Assembly: GCA_008921705.1 (NCBI GenBank) | Contig: VFFE01007081.1 | Location: 1,727,011-1,791,010, forward strand | Direction of reading: 5' to 3' | Source: Burhinus oedicnemus | Lineage: Eukaryota > Chordata > Aves > Charadriiformes > Burhinidae | DNA length: 64,000 bases | Shown here: positions 21,346-36,076 of the stretch, piece after piece | Position numbering within the stretch: position 1 is the first letter of the stretch | How the letters are laid out: each line of letters starts with the position of its first letter | Program-made: the position numbers and the translations under genes | Notes under the pieces: generated by a model | What the model saw: the letters and a program-made list of their open reading frames with translations, nothing else | Databases searched by the model: none | Told to the model about the DNA's origin: nothing

Positions 21346-24300
21346 GTATCAGGCTCTAATATGTGTTTTAGATTCGCTCTTACTGTGCAAGAGACTACAC
21401 CTCTGTAGAGCCAACACGAATTTGTAATTCATACAGTAGAGTTCGTACACAGATTGCTATGTCTTTGGTGTGAACTGAAAAATTGCTTACATCATGGGCA
21501 TTTTTACCTCTCTCAGGTAACGAGTAGAACACAGCAATCAGTACTGCTTCTTGGCAGCCATCAAAATTTATTAAAACAATCCAGTAGCAGACTAGGTTTT
21601 TCATAACCCTTTCCATCTTAAACATATATGTGATTGACCTAAAATTTTTCCACCAGAGAAAACCTTATTTTAGCAAATCAAAATGCAATATGTCAGTATC
21701 TGAAAATTTAAGAACTATATAAAGCATACTGTAATTATTATCTAAGTCCTTTGGCTTTCCTACTTTTTCATTTATTTTGCTTCTCAGCAGTTTGATGTAT
21801 TTAAGGACCAGCTTATGCCAGAGGTGACTGAACAAAGCATGGAGTGTTTTGCTGTACCTAGTCATTTGCTTTGAAGCTGCCCTTGACTGTTTCACCTCCC
21901 TTAAAAAAAGTTAATGAATAAAGTTACACTGCTTTGCTATTTTAGTTCTGTGTTTTGGCGTTTGTGTGTAAAATGAAGTCTCTTCTTGGCATCTGGGACA
22001 ACAGTGACAAAAATTAAAATTGAGTCATCTAGATATATGTTGAGGTCAAGTAGAGGTTAGTACGAAGAGAGATGGGACAACCACTTTGTTGATTGCTTTT
22101 GGACTTTCTGCTTGGGACAGGACAAGACTGTGGGAGGCAATAAGCCTAATTTTTAGGGAAATGAGGCTGTGAATCAAAGATTGACTCCCTGCAGGAGGTA
22201 TGAGTTACATCCAGTGACTAAAACCAAGTGAAGGATAGGGAGCCAAATAACTGACAAAAGTGGGAAGAAAGATTTTTGTTGATTCATTATAAGAGAAATA
22301 ATGAAAGCTAAAAAGATTTTGGAAAGCTGGGATAAGAGTCACGGGGAAACTTTCTTCCTTTCTTTCAGAGCTGTCAGAAAAGCGAGGGCAAAATCTGATC
22401 TAGTCAGCTACCGCTTTCTTTTTTCTAAGTCCATTGATCATAAATATTGTGATGGTGTTAAGAGAATTTATGTTACACGAGATTCCCATAACTGAAATAA
22501 CGATATATTGGCCAGGAAATGATGTTTTGTTTAGAGGATCCAAAATTTTGTTGTGTTTTGAGAACCTGCCAACATCTCTTAAATGATGTCAGATTTTTGT
22601 GTCTGCCAAAAATGACTGCAGACTGGCATGGGACCATCATTGCCTTATGATCAGCCAGTTTTTTTATTTGGTTTTTTTGGTGGCTTATTTGTCTTCATCT
22701 AACACTGAAGGACCAAAAAAGTGTATTGGTAGTACTAACAGATTACCAATAGCTCAAACCATTTGAGTAATGGGTCGTTGAAGAGTCAGTTAAGGAAGTA
22801 GATTGGTGGATAACTCTTCCATCTCTGAAAACCCAGATCAATAGGAATGGAAAGTTATCTTTTGATGGTTGCATTCATCTTGCCCTTGAATTCATTTTTG
22901 ACCAAAGTTAAGAACCCATCCCTTGTTTTTGACTCCTTGGCACTACTGCTGACAATCTCGTCATGGAAGAGGAGCACAAAGGACAGAGAGATAGCGCTGT
23001 CTCGGGGTGAGATAGGGACATACTGTTTGCACTTAGATAAGTCTTTCTGCATTACTAATGTAAAAGGAAGAAAGCTGTTACTTGAATGTTTTACCACTGC
23101 ACAAGCTGGGGTTTTTAAGAAAATCTACTGTACCATTATTATTAGTTTGGGCTTCTGTGTATGCTATTACTGAAGAAACATGACAAAATTTGTGAGAAGA
23201 AAATGAACTAATCTCTCTACAGTTATTTAGTTTGTTTTCTCTCTACAGTTAACTTGTTGTGTGTGTTTGTGTAGGATTATCTGGTATTCACAGAATTTGA
23301 CTTAAAAATATTTGTAAAATCCCCTAAATTTCACAAGTTACTCCTGGCCTTGCATGCTTTGCAGATTGTCATCAGGCATTAGTCACCTCTATTCTGTAAT
23401 CAAAGAGCAGGAGAAATAGTCAGCAGAAGAATAGCCAAAAGTGTAAGTATTATTTTACTAAATTATTCAGGTATGAATTATTAACATGAAGTATGTTATC
23501 ATTAACAGACCAAATGAAGGTGCCGTATAGATTAGTGGAGGAAGAAAGAACAATGCAACAATGTGGGTGCTGTGCCGTCACGTGAACCAGTGTAACTGGG
23601 TATCTGTAGGATCAGGGAAGGGCACAGCCTCCTTCGCTTCTCCGTGAGAAATCTACATTTGTCATCTATCAGATTAGATAATTAAGCTTTCACAGAATTT
23701 TTGCTTAGTGGTAGTGAGCTGGCTGCACTGATTGTGCCCAGGGCGCAGTGGTGAACTGCGTATTGCGAGCCCTGACAGATTGCCCATGGATGCTGCCAGC
23801 TGATTTGCTCAGATTGTTACATCACATACTCAAGTGACTCTTCTTTCCTGTTCTAACATAACTAGAGCACAATCTTGCAAGATACGGCATTTAAGCATGA
23901 GTTTAATTGTAATCACCTAAATAGTTGAATTGAGATGACCCACATTTTTGTTCTTAAATACGTGTAGAATTGCCCTGTTGGACTGACACCACAGCACTTT
24001 CCAGCATCTTGTCAGAACAAGACATTGTTTTATTATTCAGCAAAATGAAGTAACACAAACCATATACAGGTATGTCTACGCTACACTTGTAAACATATCG
24101 GGACATCCAGCCTTAAGACTACTGGTTTTGTCCACCATTATGGGGTTTTTATTCCTCATTTGGTTGGTTGGCAGGTTGAAGGCATTTTTGTTTCACACAT
24201 GTTGAACCACCATTACGGTGACTGAGGAATATCCCTGATGTTTAATTCTGTTTGTAACCATCCTCAATGATGGGGTTCTTTCCACAGCTGAAGGTAGCAT

Positions 24301-27300
24301 TGCTAGTACTAACAATGTACTTTCTCTCAACTTTTCAAAAAGTTGCTACTCAACAAAGAGTAGCTTTCTAGTTTTGACGGGGGGACGTAACATAGAAGAA
24401 TAAGGATAAAAAAAACAGATACTGATTTTATTATCAAAGTTTTTTTATGAAAAAATAAGATTCTTATTTTCAATGGGAAATATTCATTTTATATTAAGAC
24501 ATATGATCTGTGTGCTTATTTTTTCATGTATTAACTTCAGGAACAGACATTTATTTATAATTTTTGAAGGATTTCGATCATCTCAGCATTTCTAAAGGGA
24601 AATGGATGATGTGTATTATTACTCTGTATGTTTTTATTAGTTAGCAGCCATGCCAAATGATTTGCAAGCAAGTTAGTACCCTAGAGGCAGCTAACGAAAA
24701 GGTTTCCTTCATTTCTTCAGTTATAGACCATATGATATAAAGGACAAATAAGTGCGAAGAACTCAGGTGTAAATTATACACTATTGTATTCTGCAATGCT
24801 TTAAGAGTCTTTTATTTTAAACCTCTGCTTGATTGGCAATACACCATTTTTTTAAAGTTCAGAATGTATGTACATTTGGGCATGCACATAGAAGATAATA
24901 AGTTACACTCATTCTCTCTCTTACCGTTATCGTGAGCATCATTGCAATTACTGCTTTGTCAAAACCAAAAATTCTCTGGTCTGCAAGAGATGTAATCTTT
25001 TTCAGACTATCAAACCCAAGGGGAATTTAAATTTGAGAGCTTTCAAAGGAATTACTGGTGACATTTTAAAGTTTATGACAGAAAGACAGATACTAAAATG
25101 CTGTCTAAAGGGAAGGCACCAAAAATGAGGCATTGTGTTTGCCTTTTCACAATCTCTGGAATGCCAGCCTCGGCTCAGGAGGGTCCAGCGGCATCGCTAA
25201 CAACATTGAGATCGCTTCAGACAATTCTCTGGCTTCCTTAGGGTAAATTTCAACCTGAACTAGCCTCTTTGAAAACATGCAATTTATCTAAGTAGTCTGT
25301 AACCTCTTTCCTAATCTGACCTGAATTCTCACCCCTTTGTCACTCATCTTAATGGTGTTAGACACCTGATAACAGTTAACGTGGTTAGTGAAACAGAAAC
25401 AACAAAATCTTTAAATGCGTTAGCGGTCTCTGTAGTGCCTGTTTGCTTTACATTTCTCTCGAACTGTTGATCAAAGCATTTCCTGGTCCCTACAGTTTAT
25501 CTACTGTACTTACTTGTTGGGCCTCCAAACACAGGAAGTTTACAGCTCAGGTTGCACTTTGATTCAAGTGTAAGAGATTTAAGTACAGGGAAGGTGTTTG
25601 CCCAGTCTTAAGCCAGTAATTATTCCATAAAGTAATTTATGTTTTGACTGATGTATCTCTAAATCTTTCTTAAAAAAAAATATAGCTTGTCACTTTCTCC
25701 TGGTGTACATGATTATTTAATATTATTCTTCACATGTCAGTGTTCATCTGGCAAGATGATTTTATAAATGTATTCTGTAAGGAACCAGGAAAAAACATGG
25801 TCTCTTTTTGAAATCGTTCATACTCCCCTTTATTCTTAGGGGACTGGAAATTACATCCCTAAGAAAAAAAATCCCTGTTTGAAAGTTTTTTCTACCTGTT
25901 GTGCAAAAATGCAGTGCACTAACTTGGCTACTGCAGTAGTTTTCTAAGCCAGCAGATCTTCTGTCAGTCACATAAGGTTGTGCAAGCACCCAGAGCAAAC
26001 CTCACTGGAGAAGCACTGCCCCACACTGTCAGGAAAATATTGCTGAATTCCATTATATGAAAAGTTAAGTGTTCTTCATGCATGAAGACCTCTTTGCAAA
26101 TGTTTTCCATTATCTAAACTGTTGGCCCAGATCCACTGGCAAGAGCAATAGTGGGAGTGTAGAACAAGTGGTGAATATTGTCTCTTTTCGTTTTATTAGT
26201 TTTCTCATGATATTTGGTATTTTTGATAATCCCTAGTTACTGAATATAGCACTTACATGAGAAAGACAGCTTTCATTAAAATAAAATACATGAGAAGTTG
26301 CTTCAGTAGTAAAATTCAGCCCTTGCTGTTGCGAACTTTTAAACATACACTCTGGAGGTGCAAAACTCAGAATGAAAAAAGAGCCCTGAAATCTGCTTCT
26401 TAGACATTAATTTAAGCCACGTTAAGACATTGGGGAGTGCAAGCTACAGCATTTGAGAGTGGGATGTCCACAATCTAGGGTATATGCATTACAGACCGGT
26501 TGTTCCTCGCTGGCTTCTGAAAGTAGCACATAAAACAGTAGTAGCCAACTGGCCACGTCTATGCAAAACCTCTTTTGCCCAGTGAGGCAGGAACAGATGA
26601 AGTCTCTGGGGGACCAGGCACTTCCAGATAACACCAGATGCATGTTAAAAGTGATATGCAGCATCCTCCTGCTCTTTTAAAATAGTTTTGAAAATCAGAA
26701 GGTGGTAGCATTTTCAGAAAGAGAAGAATTCAAACTTTTAAATGTTAAGCCGGTAAGATTTAGTTGGGAAGATAACGTAGCTGAGGGTGTATCTGTTTGC
26801 ATTGCTAGGACCAAAACAAGACCAAAAAAATAAATCTTAAAATGCAGGCTCAGTGTAGTGAGCGGTGCGGGTGAGCACGGCCAGTTTGTGAGCAAGGCAA
26901 TTTCAAAAATCCAGCTGAATCCTTTAAGAAACGGTGTTGATGTGAACCGGAGCAGGAATTACCGGCCCGCAGCGGGGAGCAGGAATCCCCCTGGGCAGCG
27001 ATATTCCTCTGTCCCAATTCTGAACCCGTGCTCCAGGGGGCCCTGCGCGGCCGAAAGTGATGCTCCCTCCCGCTCCCTGCCTGCAAGCCGGGGGGTTGTG
27101 CTGCTGCAAGCGCTGTGAAACCACACTCTGCTGCCCTGCATTAAATAAAATATGGCAGGGGTAGCTACCTCCTGCCCAAGTCCTGCACGCTTCCGAGCAG
27201 TCGCTGCTTGCTTTTACCTCCATGCTTATCGAGCCTGGCGTGATGCTGCTCCGGCTGGGAAAGAGTTGCCGCGTTCTGCCCCGGCAAGGATTAGTTTTCA

Positions 27301-30300
27301 GTGCTGAACACAGCGGTCTCACTTTATCATACATAAATGTCAGTTTACACGTCATCTTTAAACTCCTTCAGAAGTCCTTAAATGCTACAACAAATCAAAG
27401 ATTATTGTAGGAGTGATGGTTTATTTAGAGAGAAGTATTTTATTTCCAAATAAGAAGAGAACCAACACGTGAAGAGCAATGCATTTTATGTGCATTGTGT
27501 TTGCATGCTTGTGATTGTTTCCGGACTAAAGAAAAATCAAGTTAAAAATGACCCAGAAGGAGCTTGCAGTGCTTGCGAATTGACTTCTGTTTGTGAACTG
27601 GAGGAGGAGGAGGAAAGCACCTATTTAGTTCTTTGGTTTTATATGGTCTTGTTGCTTAGCAGGTTTCAAACCAGTTGTAGCACACCTCTTAGGAGGACTC
27701 CTGATCTCCGTCACTGAGGGTGCGTGTTCTGCAGCTCTCCTCTTCCCGTAGTCTTACAGGTCCCATCTGCAAAACTGATACGTGTTGCAAAGGGTGAGAC
27801 CCGCCGATTCAGTTAGTCCTGGAACGCTTGGACTGTCTAACACCTCTTGCTTCCTTTAAATAAAGTGTGTTTCCATGTCACAAATGAACGGAAGTTCGGA
27901 CTTCCGCCTTTTCTTTTTGTTGCTTAGGTTTCAGCTGTACTTGGCCATGTGGCCTCTGACCCTGTACAAGAAAAGCACCCCGTCCTTTTAATAGTTCCTG
28001 CCATTGAGACAGCCCTTCTTCGAGGAGATACCGGGAATTTTTAGCCAGCAGTATTCCCCATGACAGGAGAAGAGGCTTGAAATGAAGTGTCTTGGAGCTT
28101 GGCTAACCTTGGGAGTCACAGGCAGCCTTATTCCTGATAAGCGTTAGTTATTTCAAAAACCAGTGATTCAGAAGTTGAGGTTTTAGGGGTGGAGGTAAAG
28201 ATTTTTTCTTTCTTCAGCAGTCTCCAGCTCCAGTTTCTCTGTACGTAACAGTAGACACAAGACAGTTTTCTGGAGTAAAGGGAGGGAATGCTATGAGTCA
28301 GGCTTGCCTGTTACATGTAGTTGGTTTTGTGTATTAAGATTAATAGTAACTGTGATAGGTCACGGAGCAAGCCTCAACTTCTTCAGTTTCCTGCAGATTT
28401 CCATGAAATGCTTACCGAGTTTTGTCTCATTGACGGCTGGAGTTTAAAAGATACAAAACTGCCTAGTCTTAACAACAGTGATCATTCTTGCTTCAAAGCC
28501 CTTCAAAAATATCAGTGTGACAGACTTGGGACGCCACTTAAAGATGCAGTTAGAGACTGCCATGGTTGTAATCATGGTCTGTTTCCACAGGGCACTATTA
28601 CCAAGCTTATAAAAATGGTGCCTAGCTTTATTTAGCTTTACAAGGCTTTAACTTCATTCTAGCAGAACCACATGAGCCTGTTTCCCCCTGCACTCCTGTG
28701 AGATGGAGGGAAAGTTTGAAAAGGGGGCCCAGCCATTACTAATGAATGTCTGAAGTGTGCACACAAATCCCACTTCTCAGGGACATAGCGGAGTGCTTTG
28801 GCTTTGGCTCCGCATCCAGGAGCAGCGCTGTTTGAATAACACCTCCCATACAGCAGCCTTCCCTCTTCCCTCTCTCCCATCCCCAGGCTATGCCAACAAA
28901 AGCGTTCATGTGGCTTCCTGATGTACCTGATCACAGAAGTGATCTGGCTGGAAAAATAGCCTAGAATTTTATCTCGGGTTTCTTTTCTCCCCACCCGGAT
29001 CAGCTCCTCGATACATTTCACCACACAGCTGCATAAATAGTTGGCTTTGGCAGAGTACAGGGAGAGCAGTGGGGTGGGCACCAATATCCGAAGGAGAAGG
29101 GGAGCCAGGGCTGTTTAAACTGTCCTTGCCATCAGAGAAGTGCTCCAAGAACCACAGTCCCAGCTGCATGAAGTGCAAAAGCACAGGTCTGGATTGCCAG
29201 CTGCTTTCTGTGCGGGCATGAAGAACCTCTACAAAATTGGGAAGCCATTGCATAAAAATATGAGACTCGCCCTGACCTGTTTCTTTTGTGCGGGCTGTTC
29301 TCAGTGTGCCATTGCTATGAACCACGCTGGTTATGGTTGTTCGACATCACGTTGTTGGATACCATCCAGAAGTAGCTTCATGCCTCTAAAAAAAGCAACC
29401 TCCAGATGTAAATAAAACTGACCATCAGAATGGGTGGTGCTAGCACTGTGGTCCCGCAGACATCCATCCTGCTTACCTTCCCATTAAGATCAGGTCTGGG
29501 CAACACCAGATCAACTGGCAACATGGATGTGTCCCAAATCACACTTGGGCGCATGGTTACTCAGTTAGCCCAAGCCTGCAAAACAGCATGTGTCTCAGAC
29601 TTGTGTTTATGCTGGATTCAGAGGGCAGACAGTTCCTAGTCAGGAGTAACGTCTGCCAGTACAAAAGTTATCCTTCAGAAATACTTTAAAACAAATTAGA
29701 ACCAGAAATGTAGGTTTGGGCAGGTTCAGTGTTTTATGCCAAATAGCTAGATTTTATTTTATTTGGTACTATGTGCCCTAGAACCAGAGTTACCACATCA
29801 CGTGACAACAAGCTGATACTCTGCACAAGAGCTACAAAAGGAATGAAAAAAAAAAAAGAATTATAGAATCTCCCCAGCTAAATCCAGTTGGTTAAAATCC
29901 AGCTAACAAACTCTAAACCACCAGTAGCTCACGAAGTCTAGCACGCAGTTTTCTCTACTCCTTTTAATGCCTCAGACTTGCAAAACTGTTCCAAGGCAGC
30001 TGAATGAAAAGTAGTAAGAGCTTCTTGTTTTGTTTTCATGGTGGTCCTCTTTTACGGAGGGGAAGATGGTTAATTTTGGTAGCTGAGAGCAGCACCCCTA
30101 TATCTTAATGAGTCGGTGGGGGAATGTATTTTTTTTAGGTACCCAAGAAAAAGCTTTATACACAATGAATTAAGCTGTTTGCAATTTGAGGTTTTTGAAG
30201 CCATCTATGGAGGTGGTTGTACTGCAGTCTGTGTGGACCTATTACTGGACTGAATACCTGCCAAGTGCCTGCATCCGACTGAACGGGGCATTTTGCAGAA

Positions 30301-31859
30301 TCCATCTGGAAGGAATACTGGCTACAGAGGTCTGTTTGAACTCTTGGGCTGATGGCAGAAAGGAACAGACTAAATTTTTATGGAGTACCATCCTACGGGT
30401 CACACAAAGTGATTTGCAAACATGGGAGAAATGTCAGGGAAAGGAGAGGCAACAAGGTCCATCCAGCTCTGAAAGCATCTGTGAAAAATTACATAGCCCA
30501 GATGGCTGAAATGGCTTTCACATTCATTGCACATGTAGTCTGGTTTTAGCCTTCTCCAGTGCAGTCGTTCTGCTGATCTATGGTAGTTATTTTCCCCTCA
30601 GTGCATGAGCATGTTTCCCATTCACATAAATAAGAGTTATGTCTTTGTATCCAGAGAGAAGGGATTTTATTTGTCTAGTGCCGAAGCAGCTTCTCACAGG
30701 ACTGTTTTCCTCCCACACTCGGTTTTGTTCAGCTCTCCTGACCTGTGTTTTCTTTGTTTTGAACTGTTTGGACTTTTATATTTTAGGTAATAAATGTTAG
30801 CAAACTATTGGAGAAGGTGACATGACTAGAAATGGAGTCCTTAGTGGGTTCAGCCATCTCAGTAACGCAACCTAAAATATGAGAGGTAGCTGGAAAGAGA
30901 GAAAAAAATCTTGAAAGTTTTGCAGCGTAGAAGTAATTTTATTTTATGTGATGATATCAACACGTTTTTCCTTCTCCTTTCCCCCAGTACCTATCAGTGA
31001 GAGTCTTGCTTTGCTATATGTGGGAAAGCTTGCTCTTATTTACAGGACTTTTGTGTTGCTTAGCTATTTTTTGTCAATTACTTTTAAAAATCTCTGTCAC
31101 AAGGTACTATTCAAGCAGTGCCAGTGATGACTATGGCTATCATTGCTAAAAAACTTCTTTCTAAACCTTGGAGCATCAGTTTCTTTTGTATATGAGTTTA
31201 GGTTGTTTAATTAATGGAGTACTGATGACCAGGGTACCTTGGGTCGTACAGATACTGGTGCTGTACCAGCAATCATAAGTTGTCCTTTGACACTTCCCAT
31301 TTATTGTCCAAGACTGTTGCTGGGAGGGCGGAGCCAGTGATGTTCACTCACTGTTAGGTTTGATGTACCAGGGTTCTCTGGAGCAAGGGTTCCTCAAGTT
31401 GGAATAGTCAATATTTGCCATTTGTTCTCCCCCCTGTGCAGTTCACTTCGTTACAGCTGTGCTGTGACGAGGCAGTTAGGTGCGCTCTCCTCTGTGAGCT
31501 TCTGGAAGCGTTGCATTGCTGATGTGTGTGTTTCTCACTCCCTCATTTTTTCTGGAGGAAGAGGTGAGAGATGGGAGAAGAGGAGAGGCAGCAAGAAAAC
31601 TTACATTTGTTAAAATTTAATTTTATTTTTTAAATTTTTTTAATTTCTTCTCATTCCTCTGCTACTGTTAGGGACCAGGCCCTCCGCCCACTCCAACCTG
31701 CCTCCTTTGCGTGACAGAAGCTGTCATCCGACTTTCTGACGATGCCATTTCTCTTTACCTTTTCTGTCTCTTCTCCTTGCAGTCCACGATTTTCCTAGCC
31801 TGCTCACTGCCTGGTTAATCAAACAAATTGGCACACAGCCACCTTGCGAAACAATTGTA
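21346..31859. other. Long single-copy non-coding stretch
   Basis: About 10.5 kb without a recognisable gene or transposon. Frames of 104 (28321-28635), 107 (30186-30509) and 141-143 codons (minus strand) were read and match no protein family I know. There is a modestly GC- and CpG-richer block at about 26860-27290, without clear exon structure. Homopolymer and AT-rich tracts occur, for example at 31614-31650. Intergenic or intronic status cannot be decided. Confidence 0.5.
26860..27290. other. Small GC-rich, CpG-containing block
   Basis: Local rise in GC with scattered CpG (for example 'ccggcccgcagcgggg' and 'ctgcgcggccgaaag') in AT-rich surroundings. Frames on both strands are open through it, as usual for GC-rich sequence. 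There is no TATA box, clear donor site or recognisable peptide. A weak promoter or enhancer is possible, but simple compositional fluctuation is equally likely. Confidence 0.3.
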
Positions 31860-33040
31860 TAACTGAAGATGCCAGGGAGGAGGCGGGGGAGGTTTCAGCA
31901 GCGTGAAGTCAGTGGCGATGTGGGAGGAATGAGCCCCGGAATACCACTCCACGCCTGCTGGCGTCCCCTGCGCTGGCTCCTGCCTAAGTCAGGGTCAGCT
32001 AAAACCACGGAGGGGGTTTGTACTTGTACTTTAAGCGAGTGCTCCACAGGGTGCTCGGACACCGTAACTCTAGAATAACTTTGCATTGGGCTATGGATCG
32101 ATCCTGCTCTTTTGCATCCTCCGTGCTGGTGAAAGGCGGTTTTGCCTCAGCTCCCCGAGGCGCTGGGTGAGTGTGCTGTTGGCCCGGCCGCTCCCCGGGT
32201 TATCAGGGGCTGCAGGAGAAGCAGATTAGGGCCATTCACACCGGCAGTTTCCTTAGTGCCTTTGCAAGACTGATAACTTCTGTCGGAGAGGCAGTGACGC
32301 CAGCGGGCAGTAATCTTTTCCCCCGGGAGAGCTGCCTGCCCTGCGTGCATGTTTATCCCCGCAGGTGTGGCTCCCGGCTCCTGGAAACCCTGTCTCTGCT
32401 TCTGGCGCCTGCAGTAGTATCCCAGGCCAGTCACCGCAGCTTGTCCAGCTCCAGCAGTCCTCCCCGAGGAGCCGCTTCTGGACAAGATCTCAGGGAAGCG
32501 TTACTCAACAGCAGCCTGGTCCTTCGTAGGTGCCGTTATGGCCCTGCGAGGGGGCAAGTGCTGAGCCAGCCCGGCAGCGGCCGATCACGGCCTTCACCCC
32601 TGTTTCCTCCCTCTGCTGCCTGGCAGCGTGTGGGGAAAGATGTCGGCTTGCGAAAATGTGACAGGCTAGGTGAGGAAACAAGAAGAGGCCTGAGAACAGC
32701 TCGGTTTGATTCCAGGTCTTCGCGTTTCAGTGCTGCCAGTCGAACGGCAGGGCGCAGCCTGAACGGCCCGGGATGGGTGGCAGGGGAGCATGCCCGCCCC
32801 AGGTGTGCGGCTAGCGTGCAACGCGCTGCCGCAGGAATGTGCTGCGAGCACAACCGCAGCCGTGCGAGGCAACAGCACGGTACGGGCGGGCTGCCGGCCC
32901 AAAGTGCTGCACCTTGCTGGGTTCCTGTACACGAAGGCAGTGCTAAGTACGGGCATGCCTTTAATCTTTGTTTCCTGTCCTCATCTTCGGGGGAGTTACG
33001 AAAGCGAAGTCCTACTGTGTTTGAGGATTTTTAAACACGG
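31860..33040. promoter_or_regulatory. CpG-rich block, possible CpG island or alternative promoter
   Basis: GC-rich stretch of roughly 1.1 kb with many CpGs, strongest at 32140-32930, inside AT-rich DNA. A good splice-donor-like site on the + strand (CTGG|GTGAGT, GT at 32167-32168) follows a stretch that could be an untranslated exon. A 287-codon + strand frame (32171-33034) begins just after it, but its Arg/Ser/Pro/Ala-rich product with no domain, and open frames on the other strand, look like a by-product of GC content. Orphan CpG islands of this kind often mark alternative promoters or enhancers; no transcript evidence is available. Confidence 0.45.
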
Positions 33041-36000
33041 CTGTGAATGTATATTAGCTTGCTTGGCCCAGAATATAGTGAGCTACTGAAAAGGAGTGTT
33101 TACTGAAGTGTACCCTGGCATCCTTATCCTTCCTTTGCAGCTGCTATTTACCAGACAGCATTTGTGGTGAATGTAGCTGGCAGGAAACATCGTCTAGGAA
33201 TGAACTGGATGAGTTAAAGAAATTTTCACACTAACATTGTCACAGGCATTTGAAAATACTTCATATGAAGGCGTATTTTTCTAACACTGAATTGAAATAA
33301 TATTGCGTGAAGCTGGTTCAGCTAGATCGAATTTACCATCAAAATGTTTGGTGTTTTTGTTTCGGGTCCCTGCCTTGTTTACAGCTCCACTGTGTTATGC
33401 TCTGTGGTGCAGAGAGCATCTCCATCCACTCTATTGACGCGTTGTTTCACAAACGTGGCAGCAGCACAGCTAATTCATCAGCCCTGGGGGCGGGGTGGGG
33501 AGAGATTTAGACTTTTTCTTGGCAATTAAAGAAACTGATTATGAAAATGCACTTACTCCTGTTTTAGTCAAAAAGGCCTGCTACGACGCTCTTTCTTTAA
33601 GAAGCTCAGACTGCTTAACTAGAATGAGAATGTCGTCTTTAAAAATTATCAGAATAAAGTTAACAGGACTGTTTCTTCCATAGGCTGTTCTGAGATTGGG
33701 AAATCGCTTTCTGCATTCTGGGATTTAACTTGCCAGTCAGATGTAATTATTCTTCTTGTAGTTTTGTAACCCATGACTGGAACTTTTTTTTTTTTAATCA
33801 TTATTCCAGAAACTGAGAAAACTGCTTAAAAACAGATTTTAGAAGAGATCAGAACCCACAAAAACAAAAATACTCAGCCATTAATATGCATGTCAGTCCA
33901 CCGTGCTGATTCCTTCTTTGTAGGTTGTACAATCTACCCTTTCCTTTACTTGTTGTCTTTGTTTTCTTATTTAGATCCTTGTTTAGATTTCTTGTAGGAC
34001 TGTAACTCTCTATTTTGTTTAGAAAGTTCCTAGCAGATTGTGGTTGCTATAGCTGTATGAGAACAGACTATTTTTGTTGAGATATTTATTTGAATTGGGA
34101 CTCTCTAAAAGCCCCTCCTTATCATCAATCTAATAGAGACATTTCGACAGTGTATTAGTCACTACTGGGGTGACATGAAGCAAAGTAGGGTGTTTGGAGA
34201 CACCCTTCCAGTGACAGACACCCAGGTTTAAGCCTCCTCACAGATGTGCAGGGCTGTGCTAGCCATGCCTAACTCCCTTGCGTGCTTAATAGGCTTTTTG
34301 CCTATAAATCCCCAGGTGCCGTTGAGGGATTGGATCTTTGTAGAAGGGCTGGATTTAATGGGAAGACTGAATGTCTTTGATTTATCTCACAGCTCCCGTC
34401 CTCAGCATTGCTCATGGGGGTAAGATGAGTGTGCTGCTCCGACACTGACTTCTGTTGCCAGAAGCAGCAGAGGGGGAAGATCTCCCTGCCCAGCACCCAG
34501 AGCAGGCTCAGAGCTGGGGCTTTGTCTCCAGAGCTCTGACAGCAGCATGGCCATGAAACAGCTGAAGTAAACAAACCAACAATACAGGCATTTTTGTACA
34601 GAATAGATCCATTATTCTTCCTGACAGCATGACTTGGATTTTGAGTTCTCATTCTTTGTATTGTTCCTTATTTAAAAAGAAAGAGAAAGCAGAACAAGGA
34701 CTAATACAAATGAGCCAGCCTAGGGCTTGTGCTTGCCTATAGGATACTACTACGGTCCTGTCGGCACTACAAATTGGACCCATTTTGTAACCAGGTCCCT
34801 TAACCCAGCTGTATTTTTAAAGCAGTCGGGCCCTCAAGTTTTACATGCTTGCGTGATTGATTTGCCCAGGACTTCTATGCGGAGGACAGACTAATAACCA
34901 AGAGGCAATAAGCAATCACCCACTGTGGTTCATTGATCATTCAACATGCAGACAACAGAGTTTTTCTTAGCTGAACAACACGGCTTACATGGTCATATAG
35001 AGCAGCACATGTGTGTGCGTGCGTGTATTTACTGCCCTCTCCATCTCAGCTCTAGGCAGGATTTAGGCCAGAGGATGCTCGGTGGGGTTTAGCTGGGATG
35101 CACACCGCTGCGCCTGGGCACGCTGAGCGGCGAGCCCCGTCTGTGGTGGGTGGCCAGGACGGGTTCTGCCCCGGCCACCCCAGCCAGGCAGGGGGACTGG
35201 AGGGAAATGGCAGCCAGAGAGCGGCTGGAAAAGTGCACAAAGATGTCAGGGCTTTCGGACAGCAGTTTGTTGCAAGGCTTACGCTCAGTAAGGCTTCAAA
35301 AAGTTTGCATTATATAAATTTTGAGCCCTTTCTGGTCATTTGGACTGGAAGTCCGTACTGTCCGCTGGACACAGAAAAGCCAGCATGGATTCTGGGAAAC
35401 AACCTTTGTTTTTTCCTTACTGCAACAGAGGCTGGCTGTGCCAGAGAAACAGCCCTTGTGCTTGCTGAAGCATCGAGGATGGAGGCATTTCCCACCTACA
35501 TCAAGAGAATCCAGATTCACATGCTCCCAAAAGCACAGGGACTCCCCACCGAGGGGTGATGGGCCTGTCTGTCTGGTCTGTGTGGTAACCTGTGACTTCT
35601 GGGGCCCTTCTCCATCTGGGGGAGGTATGGCTGTGGGGAAGGCCTGCCTGTGGGAGAGCGGAGGGAGGGTCTGTTGAAACCCTCATGCTCTCTGCACACT
35701 GCTGTTTTCCGATGTGGGCAGCCATAGCAAAGGACAAGCAATAAAGCCGTCGTTGCTGAAATGAGCTGCACTGTTACCATAATCAGATTAGCTATCCTGA
35801 GCCCGCTCCTGGAAAAAACACATCAAGAACATTACGTAGAAAATTGCTGTATGTTTAAAAATCATTAAAGTTACTGACTGCCTGTGTTAGAGACATAATT
35901 TCTTGGGTTGTTCCATGCCATTTTTGTTTTAATTTCTGCACATGTGATTTTTCAGGGAGGGACATGGAGTAAATCCTTATTCCACTTTGAAGACTCTGTG

Positions 36001-36076
36001 TAAACTTCATTTTAACTGGGCGGTCTGGAAGATCTTTCATTGAACTAGATGCCATTTCTCTTTACACATCTGCAGC

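Noticed and set aside
24065..24125. 'aggtatgtctacgctacac', like the end of a repeat family common in turtles and crocodilians
   Set aside because: Similarity stops after about 20 bases, with no second terminus nearby.
32171..33034. 287-codon + strand open frame, long enough to look like a gene
   Set aside because: Low-complexity, Arg/Ser/Ala/Pro-rich composition, overlapping open frames on the minus strand, no recognisable domain. GC-rich DNA has few stops. Kept only as part of the CpG-rich block.
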